Shown here piece by piece: positions 14,308 through 20,499 of a stretch of DNA of 20,499 nucleotides. Position 1 is the stretch's first letter, and every line of letters starts with the position of its first letter. Source of the DNA: a virus; the IMG/VR virus record IMGVR_UViG_3300038701_000820, positions 1 to 20,499 of that record; one strand, given 5' to 3'. Made by a program: the position numbers and the translations under genes. Below the pieces are notes generated by a model. That model was not told the origin of the DNA, searched no databases, and saw only the letters and a list, made by a program, of their open reading frames with translations.

Positions 14308-15588
14308 TTAGGCTGCGTCGCCAAGCTCAATGTATGAGCTTAATGAGTTAGCCGCTTTTTGTGGAGCGGTTCCCTTATTTGGTAGTACCGGGGTGCTCAG
14401 GTAAGGAATGCCACCCGCTCGAAGCGTCCATTTAAATGCTTGAACGTCGTAATCAAACAAAAGATGCGCCGAAACTGACGACTTGATGCCGCCTTTATGT
14501 GGCATGTAGTAGCCTTTCGGATCAACGAACTTAACATCACCTTGATCGCCCAGATATTCACAATTTTCTGAGAAGTAAACAGGACGCCCAAGTAATGTGC
14601 CGCCAGGCGCAGACGCAAGGCCGTTAGGTGCTAGATATACGGGCTGATTGCCAACGGTTAATGTCATCAACTTGGGAAGCACCGAGCGATTCACAAGCCA
14701 AATCGATCCCATTGGGTTTGTAGATCGTGAAAACATTGAAACCAATGCTTCGGCGTCGATTTGGTTGGCTGTAGCTCGAGCTACTGCTACCGCAACGCCC
14801 GATTCTTTAAAGCCAAGCATTTTCCCAACGCCGCTACCTTCAAAGATGCCTTGGTTAAGCTTCCAGTTAATCGCTTGGTTTGACTTGGTAGTTAAGCGAG
14901 AATTTAAACGCGGGGCGTCTTCTAGTAATTCCTCGGTTAACTCTGCGAAAGCATGAACCTTGTGAAGTTTTACCGTTTCGCCTTTTGTTTCCATTTTTGA
15001 GCGAACCATTTGCCCAGCTTCAGTGCCCCAATACGCTTGAATACCCAAGCCGCCCCAAGGGGTCGATTCGTCGCGCAACACTTGAACGGCATTACTTGAA
15101 GTCATTTCAGCATCAACCAAAGGCAACATATTTAAATCATTGGTTTCAACTTCCAACACTTCCATTTTTAGTGCTGGAGGCACATGCAATCCGTCATTGC
15201 TTCCGCCTTCTTTGTGCAGTACATCAGACGGCGCACCTAAGAATTTCAAGCGGTCATCAACAATAGCACCATTTGAAGGGTGCGCGGCATGAACTGCCAG
15301 TGCAAAATCAGCGAAATTTTCAAACCCGCCGCGTGCTTCTTCTTCGTGATTTTTTGCTTTTGCTGGCATCGTTGGCGCTGTTTGTCGACCTTGTGGCTGA
15401 AAGTCTTCGTTCATCGCTTCCAGCTTCTCTTTGCGCTTGATCTGCGCATCGATCTTTTTTACTTCAGCTTCAAGCGCGTCGAAATTCTCGGCGGTTTCTG
15501 CGTCCATCGTTTCGGGGTTGTCTTCAGTAATTTGGTGCATTTCTGCAATTTTTGCTTTTTTAAGCGCGATAAGTTCTGCGATAGTCAT
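14308..15588 (-). CDS. HK97-fold major capsid protein
   Basis: Forms the icosahedral head. About 426 residues from ATG 15588, chosen because GGTGAT precedes it; an in-frame GTG at 15597 is the alternative. Residues 1 to about 65 form a charged coiled coil (the delta/scaffold domain), followed by a Gln/Pro-rich linker (PQGRQTAPTMPAK) around which the prohead protease probably cuts. The rest has the HK97 pattern: the ETKGETVKLHKVHAFAELTEELLED E-loop/spine part, a helix with SNQAINWKLNQGIFEGSG, then GKMLGF, the SIWLVNRSVLPKLM strand-helix and the C-terminal LFDYDVQAFKWTLRAGG. It follows the protease and precedes the putative decoration gene. Strong by pattern and order. Confidence 0.93.
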   Translation of the reverse strand: MTIAELIALKKAKIAEMHQITEDNPETMDAETAENFDALEAEVKKIDAQIKRKEKLEAMNEDFQPQGRQTAPTMPAKAKNHEEEARGGFENFADFALAVHAAHPSNGAIVDDRLKFLGAPSDVLHKEGGSNDGLHVPPALKMEVLEVETNDLNMLPLVDAEMTSSNAVQVLRDESTPWGGLGIQAYWGTEAGQMVRSKMETKGETVKLHKVHAFAELTEELLEDAPRLNSRLTTKSNQAINWKLNQGIFEGSGVGKMLGFKESGVAVAVARATANQIDAEALVSMFSRSTNPMGSIWLVNRSVLPKLMTLTVGNQPVYLAPNGLASAPGGTLLGRPVYFSENCEYLGDQGDVKFVDPKGYYMPHKGGIKSSVSAHLLFDYDVQAFKWTLRAGGIPYLSTPVLPNKGTAPQKAANSLSSYIELGDAA

Positions 15589-15667
15589 ATTGATCACCGT
15601 TAAATAGTTTTAAGTTTTTAGGGTTTGGTTTTAAGAGTTCCCGCCTAGCGAGAGAGCGACTTAGCGC

Positions 15668-16501
15668 TTAAAGTGCTGCCAACTTAACGCGAGCTGCACG
15701 AGTGGAACGACCGGGGCGTACATTTGTCTGTATTGCTCCGATCGTTTCCGAAAGGGTTTGTATTCCGTCGATTAATCCGAGGGTTAGAGCTTTATCAGAA
15801 AGAAAAACGCGTCCATCTGCGACGGTTTCTAAATCTTTTCCGCTAATGCCTCGACCTTCTTGCACTTCGTTTAAAAATGATTTGTAAAGGCCGTCGATAA
15901 TTTCCTGAGTCGCTGCTATTTGCTGATCAGTTACCGGCGTACCGTCTAAGCCTGCGCTTTTATGTGGGCCGGTATCTACCGGTATAACTTTCACGCCCAT
16001 TTCTTCGTAATACTTGCTCGAATCAATCATCACAGTGCGCACACCGATTGAGCCTATAAGATCGTCGCGAGCGGCATAAATCGCTGAGGCATTAGCGGCA
16101 ACGTAATAGCCAGCACTAGCGAGTAGGCCATCAACTTGAACCGTGATAGGTTTAATTGCGTTAACACGTTTAACCGTTTGCGCTAGCTCGTTAAGCCCTT
16201 CAACGCTTCCGCCTGGCGTATCCATTACCCACACAATTGATTCGATTTCTTCGTCATTAGCTGCGGCAATCAAAGCCTCTTGTGCGTCTCGTGTGCCTGC
16301 AATGCCATAGCGAGCCATCCAGCCCGCACGCTTAATCATTGGCCCGACGGTGCTTATTACCGCCGTTGATCCGTATTTGTTAATGGGCAAGCCTTCGCGG
16401 TCTGCGTCTTCTACAGGCCCGGCCTTAATAGAATTCAATATTAATTCGATCGATGATTGAAAATAGTTTTGGTGAATATTCCAAATAGTGGGCAAAAGCA
16501 T
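15668..16501 (-). CDS. S49-type (SppA-like) prohead protease
   Basis: Processes the capsid scaffold during head maturation. It has 277 residues and is placed between portal and capsid. It carries the S49 signatures: WVMDTPGGSVEG (about 91-102) forming the oxyanion region, the nucleophile Ser129 in GLLASAGYYVAA, and the general-base Lys181 in GPHKSAG. The Ser-Lys spacing of 52 residues equals that of Bacillus subtilis SppA (Ser147/Lys199). No signal peptide is visible, as expected for the phage version acting in the cytoplasm, though the N-terminal 30 residues are moderately hydrophobic. ATG 16501 follows the portal stop by 3 bp, with GGGAG upstream. Confidence 0.9.
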   Translation of the reverse strand: MLLPTIWNIHQNYFQSSIELILNSIKAGPVEDADREGLPINKYGSTAVISTVGPMIKRAGWMARYGIAGTRDAQEALIAAANDEEIESIVWVMDTPGGSVEGLNELAQTVKRVNAIKPITVQVDGLLASAGYYVAANASAIYAARDDLIGSIGVRTVMIDSSKYYEEMGVKVIPVDTGPHKSAGLDGTPVTDQQIAATQEIIDGLYKSFLNEVQEGRGISGKDLETVADGRVFLSDKALTLGLIDGIQTLSETIGAIQTNVRPGRSTRAARVKLAAL

Positions 16502-16504
16502 CTT

Positions 16505-18088
16505 TTAGCACTCCCTTAAGAAGTTTGTAATTTTTGAAAATAGCTTTTCATCTTTGGTGTGCTCCCACGATTTCAAAAGCATTTTGTTTTCATCTTTAAT
16601 GATTGCGTTGTAGAGATCATCGGCACTTTGCGCAGCGTAATCGGAGAAAAACACCTTTAATTTTTCTTCGATTCCTTCGGGATTTTTGCCGAATTCTTCA
16701 AGCGCTAACGCTGCCACGTTTCGGAATTTATCAACGCATCGTTGCGCGTGTGAAACGTACACCCTTGCTATATCTTCCTGACTTGTTTCAATTGAGAACT
16801 TTTTAACTCTTACCAGCTCGGCTTTTGTTAAATCTCTGCACGTTTCCTGTATTAGCGCACCGATTGAGGCGCTTTTTTGCTTGTCGTTTGTCAAAACGCC
16901 GCTTTTCATGCGCTCTAAGGTGGTCATATTGCTAGGAACTACGCGCAAATCACCGTTATTTTCTAGTGCGTCCATGTCTTCGAATTCTCGGATTTCGTCG
17001 ATATCAATCGCACCCATCGCAAAAAGGTCTTTGTAATATTCTTTACGGGCTGCTGAATCACCGCGCAACAAACCCATCACGTTAACTTTCGTGTAATAGT
17101 TAACGCCCTGTTTTCTTAATAGCGTGTGATTCGCTGAGTTTTCCGCACGACTTACATTGGGAACGATGGCATCAGTCACAAAATCTATGTTTTGTGGTTC
17201 GATATTGGCCCATGTCGCTTTGTCTAAAATGGCTAGCTTATGGGGCGGCAATCTAAACCAGCGGCACATATCCAAAATCCCGAAATTAGCCGTTTCAATA
17301 AACTGGGCATCTTTCGCAGAAAAACCGAATTCTTTTACATCAAGGCCACCGTCTAGGTATTCGGTGCCGCGCATTTTGTTTGCGCCTTTGTTTCGGCGGT
17401 TCCATTTGTTTAATAGGTTTTTTACGCCGTCTTTATCTATTTTTGACTTATTTTCTACATTGGTAATTAGAAGCGAAGGCATCGCCCCATTGCCCAAGAA
17501 GCTCGCACCGAACGCATGAGCGCCCATCCCTAGCGAAATAGATTCGCGGGCTTGCTCTAATATTCCTAAACCGATTAAGCCGTCTTTACTGGGGCCGCGT
17601 ATATGCAACATATCGGCAGGCTTAATCGTACTATCTGGAAAACCAGAATTCGAAACCTCGTAATAAATGCGGCCTTTCTGGTCTCGTTGCATTTGTACGC
17701 GGTGCGGTTCGATAGGCCAAAGCGCGATAACTTCGCCTGAACGATTGCGCTCTACTTCTGCGTAGAAGTTGCCAAAGCGCAACACATTGCGCTGCATTAA
17801 TTCTTTAAAGTAAAACGGTGCAAGCTCATCATTCGGGTGCATATAAAGCACGTAATCCAAAGGGTGATCGCTTACAGGAACGCGTTTAGAGCCGCCGCGC
17901 TGGAACACATGCCAAGGCAAATAAGCCACGGTTTCCGTAATGATCCTTTCGCAACACGCATACCCCGAATAACGCGAGGCGGTATCATCATTAACAGCCA
18001 TTCCCGCGACCGGCTTTTGCAAACTGAAAAACGGTTGCTGTATTTGTTGGGGCGCGGTGTTTCGCTTCGCTGAGAAGTCAAAAAACAT
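16505..18088 (-). CDS. Portal protein (HK97 type)
   Basis: Forms the dodecameric gate through which DNA enters the capsid. It has 527 residues. The N-terminal half has the typical clip/stem-domain sequence: YSGYACCERIITETVAYLPWHVF, ELMQRNVLRFGNFYAEVERN, PADMLHIRGPSKDGLIGLG and a long helix ISLGMGAHAFGASFLGNGAMPSL. The region FGILDMCRWFRLPPHKLAILDKAT (about 295-320) is a conserved portal signature. It is longer than many HK97 portals (about 420): residues after about 400 add a helical, charged C-terminal part that probably extends the crown or barrel. AGGA precedes the ATG at 18088, directly after the 50-aa membrane gene. Confidence 0.93.
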   Translation of the reverse strand: MFFDFSAKRNTAPQQIQQPFFSLQKPVAGMAVNDDTASRYSGYACCERIITETVAYLPWHVFQRGGSKRVPVSDHPLDYVLYMHPNDELAPFYFKELMQRNVLRFGNFYAEVERNRSGEVIALWPIEPHRVQMQRDQKGRIYYEVSNSGFPDSTIKPADMLHIRGPSKDGLIGLGILEQARESISLGMGAHAFGASFLGNGAMPSLLITNVENKSKIDKDGVKNLLNKWNRRNKGANKMRGTEYLDGGLDVKEFGFSAKDAQFIETANFGILDMCRWFRLPPHKLAILDKATWANIEPQNIDFVTDAIVPNVSRAENSANHTLLRKQGVNYYTKVNVMGLLRGDSAARKEYYKDLFAMGAIDIDEIREFEDMDALENNGDLRVVPSNMTTLERMKSGVLTNDKQKSASIGALIQETCRDLTKAELVRVKKFSIETSQEDIARVYVSHAQRCVDKFRNVAALALEEFGKNPEGIEEKLKVFFSDYAAQSADDLYNAIIKDENKMLLKSWEHTKDEKLFSKITNFLREC

Positions 18089-18090
18089 TA

Positions 18091-18243
18091 TTAATTATTT
18101 CCTGTTAGTCGGATTAACAAGGCCAACACGATTAAGAAGCCGCCCGCAAACATTAACGAACACGCAAGGCCGTAAGATAAAAACACACCTGCCACGGTCG
18201 CTATAAAGCCAATAATTAATAATATTTCTGGAATATATTTCAC
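18091..18243 (-). CDS. 50-aa protein with two membrane helices
   Basis: A short gene filling the whole gap between the terminase and portal genes. GTG 18243 follows the terminase TAG directly and has AAGGG 7 bp upstream. The 50 residues are almost entirely hydrophobic: helix 1 about 4-22 (PEILLIIGFIATVAGVFL), a short turn with Ser/Tyr/Gly, and helix 2 about 28-44 (CSLMFAGGFLIVLALLI), ending RLTGNN. It is likely an inner-membrane hairpin. Small membrane genes at this spot are seen in some HK97-type phages, but no role is known to me. It could be holin-like by size and two-helix topology, but no endolysin is adjacent, so I do not assign that. Confidence 0.75.
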   Translation of the reverse strand: MKYIPEILLIIGFIATVAGVFLSYGLACSLMFAGGFLIVLALLIRLTGNN

Positions 18244-19965
18244 CTAGCAACCCTTGTCTTCGTCATCATTTAAATCACTTTCATTGTAAATAGAATCGAA
18301 CTCCTCATCCCCGTCTACCCCCATTGCTAAGGCGTGGGCCATAATAGTCGACACAGCCGGATCGATTTTTTCGGAACACTTCGACTTATCTGGCTTTATG
18401 TCGCCAGCCGGATTTATTGAAGCGACAACGTTGGACATCGCCCAGGAAAGTAACGGGTCGTTGTGCTCTAAGTCTTCCGTTAGAACAATTCGCATCACAT
18501 CTTTCATTGGCGCGGACATACTTTGAAAACCCTGCCCAAACTTCACCATTTCTACACCTTCGTCGATTAGATCAGTCACTAACTGAGAAGAATTCCAACG
18601 GTCAAAGGCGATACCTTTCACGTCAAACCTTTCACAAACATTTAAAATATCTTTGATAATAAAATCGTAATCTACGACCTCACCAGACAGTACCACCAAA
18701 TGCCCGCTTTCCTTAAAAGCCTCCAAAGTTTTATCACCATCTGCCAACCTTCGTTCCATCGCCGCCTGAGGTAGGTAGCCACGTTGAAAAAAACGGCGTT
18801 TTTTACCAGATGGAAAACAAAAACAAAGGCTGACAATATCTTCCGAAAAAGCCAAATCAAGTCCACCGAAACACTCCGCGCCTTCTAAGCCCGTGCATTC
18901 GCTGTAAGAATCAAAAATGGCAGTTGAATCATATTCAACTTGACACGCGTCCCATTTTTCCATCCTCATCCAAGCGCTTTCGGAATATGTCCATACATTG
19001 CAACGTTTCGTAAGAAACTCGACCTTTGCTGTAGGCATTTCCTTTGCTTCACGAAACTGTTCCCGCATATCTTCCAACGAAGTCGAAACCCCTAAGTTAG
19101 GATTAGCTTTTATCCACTCGTCTTCATTGTCCCAGTCTTCTAAATTATCCAATGTAAATATAATTGCAAAAAGCGAATCATCCTCAACGACACGTTGAAG
19201 CACTTTAATTGCGTATTGACGCCGGTTATATGCAAAACATTTTCGATCAAAACCTGCAGTTGTTATTCCTCTCAATATAGGCTGCGACCTCGACCCCATC
19301 GAACTACGCAACACATCCCATACCGACGAATCCTTATGCGCGTGCATTTCGTCAACTATTCCGGCGTGAGTGTTAAACCCATCCATAGTTGAAGAATCCT
19401 TAGAAAGTCGGAGCAAAACACTTGTTCCGCTTGAAATCTTATTATTGAACGCTTTTGCCCTTGACCTTAGCACCGGGCTCATACGAACCATTTGGGCCGA
19501 TGCATCAAAAATTTCTTTTGTTTGCTCCCTTTTGGTGGCCGCGATATAAACTTGCGCGGCATTCTCTTTATCTGCGATTAAGTAATAATTAGCTGCGGCT
19601 GCTTTACCTGTTGATTTTCCTTGTTTCCTGCCAATTTCTTCATGTGTAATTTTGAAGCGTCTTCGCTTATTCTCACGCATCCAACCATGCACATTGGCCT
19701 CTATAAAGCATTGCCAGGGTGAAAGAATTAGCGGCTGGCCTGCGAAATCCCCAATATAGTGACGGCAGTATTTATAGACAAATCGAAAGTAACGAGCCGC
19801 CGCATTTTCATCAAAATATAAACCGCGTTTTGGCCCCTGCTCTAAATCATCGAACCAACGTTCTACAGCAAGCTTTACGTATTCACAGGCAATCTGCTCA
19901 CCTGACCGTACTTGTTTAGCGTAATTGGCTGCCCGGTCTAGCCATTCGCTGCCAACATCACCCAT
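18244..19965 (-). CDS. terL: Terminase large subunit
   Basis: Packaging motor ATPase and nuclease, 573 residues. The ATPase domain has the Walker A variant GRKQGKST (112-119), a Walker B of hydrophobic residues then DE (about 201-206, AGIVDEMHAH) and a coupling-type region (ITTAGFD, about 234-240). The nuclease domain starts near GGLDLAFSEDIVS (368-379) with acidic D370 as a metal ligand candidate, and a second acidic site in IAFDRWNSS and the late SEKIDPAVSTIMAHALAM helix. This is the Terminase_1 / HK97 gp2-like type. The ATG at 19965 overlaps the TerS end by 8 bp. The TAG at 18246-18244 is followed at once by the GTG of the 50-aa gene. Confidence 0.94.
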   Translation of the reverse strand: MGDVGSEWLDRAANYAKQVRSGEQIACEYVKLAVERWFDDLEQGPKRGLYFDENAAARYFRFVYKYCRHYIGDFAGQPLILSPWQCFIEANVHGWMRENKRRRFKITHEEIGRKQGKSTGKAAAANYYLIADKENAAQVYIAATKREQTKEIFDASAQMVRMSPVLRSRAKAFNNKISSGTSVLLRLSKDSSTMDGFNTHAGIVDEMHAHKDSSVWDVLRSSMGSRSQPILRGITTAGFDRKCFAYNRRQYAIKVLQRVVEDDSLFAIIFTLDNLEDWDNEDEWIKANPNLGVSTSLEDMREQFREAKEMPTAKVEFLTKRCNVWTYSESAWMRMEKWDACQVEYDSTAIFDSYSECTGLEGAECFGGLDLAFSEDIVSLCFCFPSGKKRRFFQRGYLPQAAMERRLADGDKTLEAFKESGHLVVLSGEVVDYDFIIKDILNVCERFDVKGIAFDRWNSSQLVTDLIDEGVEMVKFGQGFQSMSAPMKDVMRIVLTEDLEHNDPLLSWAMSNVVASINPAGDIKPDKSKCSEKIDPAVSTIMAHALAMGVDGDEEFDSIYNESDLNDDEDKGC

Positions 19966-20425
19966 CTAAATCTAAAGACCCTTGGTTTGGATTTTCAATG
20001 CGTAAAGATTGCCGTGAATGGGGCGTTAGATTTAGTTTCGATTCAAGTTTATGAAGGCGTGAGGCATGTCGCTCACGAGCCACAGCCCAGGGTGATAGCT
20101 GGAAATACCCAGATGGCGTTTTCTGAAATTCGCCATTCTCCTGAACCTCTCTTTGAGCCTTCACATACCAAGCATATGTTTCGCAATAAACGCGAAACAC
20201 ACTTAAATCTACCGAACTAATTAGCCCTGCTTTTTTTAAGCGCGAACCAATATAAACCCAATGGTTTTTTGCGATGAGATCGAGTTCGCCCGGCATTTTC
20301 GGTAACTCAGCGTCAAGACCTTGAAAAAGCTCGTTGGCTTTTTCTTCCACGCTTTTTATATTACCTTTGTGCGAGTCTAGACCCACTACAGCATCGGTAA
20401 AAACGCCATAATCTCTACTAGACAT
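19958..20425 (-). CDS. terS: Terminase small subunit (P27-like)
   Basis: Recognises the packaging start and delivers DNA to TerL. It has 155 residues. The middle part follows the P27-family layout: a helix AKNHWVYIGSRLKKAGLISSVDLSVFRVYCETYAWYVKAQ-like stretch (about 52-91), a Gly-containing turn, SPWAVARERHASRLHKLESKL (about 111-131) and the ending LNLTPHSRQSLRI, where NLTPxSR is the family hallmark. It begins the late operon in the window. GGAGAA lies 7 bp upstream of ATG 20425. No DNA-binding helix-turn-helix is obvious by eye in the first 40 residues, but such a fold is expected. Confidence 0.88.
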   Translation of the reverse strand: MSSRDYGVFTDAVVGLDSHKGNIKSVEEKANELFQGLDAELPKMPGELDLIAKNHWVYIGSRLKKAGLISSVDLSVFRVYCETYAWYVKAQREVQENGEFQKTPSGYFQLSPWAVARERHASRLHKLESKLNLTPHSRQSLRIENPNQGSLDLDG

Positions 20426-20448
20426 ATTAAATTCTCCGGTATTTCTAA

Positions 20449-20457
20449 CCCCCCCCC
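20449..20457 (-). other. G9 homopolymer upstream of terS
   Basis: On the minus strand nine consecutive G residues, preceded by TTTTTTA, lie 24 bp before the terS start codon. No gene is visible between it and the window end. It could be part of a packaging (cos) region or leader, or a slippage-prone tract; the sequence alone does not settle this. Confidence 0.4.
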
Positions 20458-20499
20458 TAAAAAATCAGCAGTTGCAAAAAGTGGACGGAGTACGCGCTT

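Noticed and set aside
18091-18243. Calling the 50-aa membrane protein a holin
   Set aside because: Size and two-helix topology fit, but there is no neighbouring endolysin and the position in the packaging module is atypical.

Overview
The window holds the late (morphogenesis) region of a temperate, long-tailed phage of the HK97/lambda type, together with its integration locus. Base composition is moderate by eye. The only host-derived signature is a 45-nt piece of a proteobacterial-type tRNA-Ala(GGC), so the host is probably a proteobacterium, perhaps a marine gammaproteobacterium; no host genus can be named from the sequence.

Left end (1-1324, + strand): a lambda-family tyrosine integrase, cut by the window edge, reads toward an attachment core at 1192-1236. 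The core equals the 3' part of tRNA-Ala(GGC) on the minus strand, from anticodon loop to CCA. It is flanked by inverted and direct repeats that could bind integrase or accessory factors.

1325-2971: an accessory segment where phage lambda has its b region. It carries three + strand genes (a 63-aa Cys/His protein, a 253-aa protein with a membrane segment and Pro-rich tail, and a 107-aa orphan) and one minus-strand zinc-ribbon gene that overlaps the end of the 253-aa gene. I could not assign functions to these. No endolysin or holin is recognisable.

2975-20425 (all minus strand, so read from right to left): TerS (P27-like), TerL, a 50-aa two-helix membrane protein, portal, S49-type prohead protease, HK97-fold major capsid, terminator, small putative decoration protein, terminator, head-tail connector, head-tail adaptor, gp10-like protein, tail terminator, major tail protein, tail-assembly chaperone G with a -1 frameshift to GT, tape measure, a Dit-like distal tail protein, a 1556-aa tail-tip/host-specificity protein, and a tail fibre with 18-residue repeats. 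Many junctions are ATGA/TAATG-type overlaps or gaps of a few bases, which suggests one coupled late operon.

Together TerS/TerL package DNA through the portal into a protease-matured capsid. The connector set joins head to tail, GT chaperones tail tube assembly on the tape measure, and the tip and fibre proteins recognise the host. Tail genes, accessory genes, attachment core and integrase run without a break, which is the order expected across attP of an excised or circularised phage genome rather than across a prophage end.
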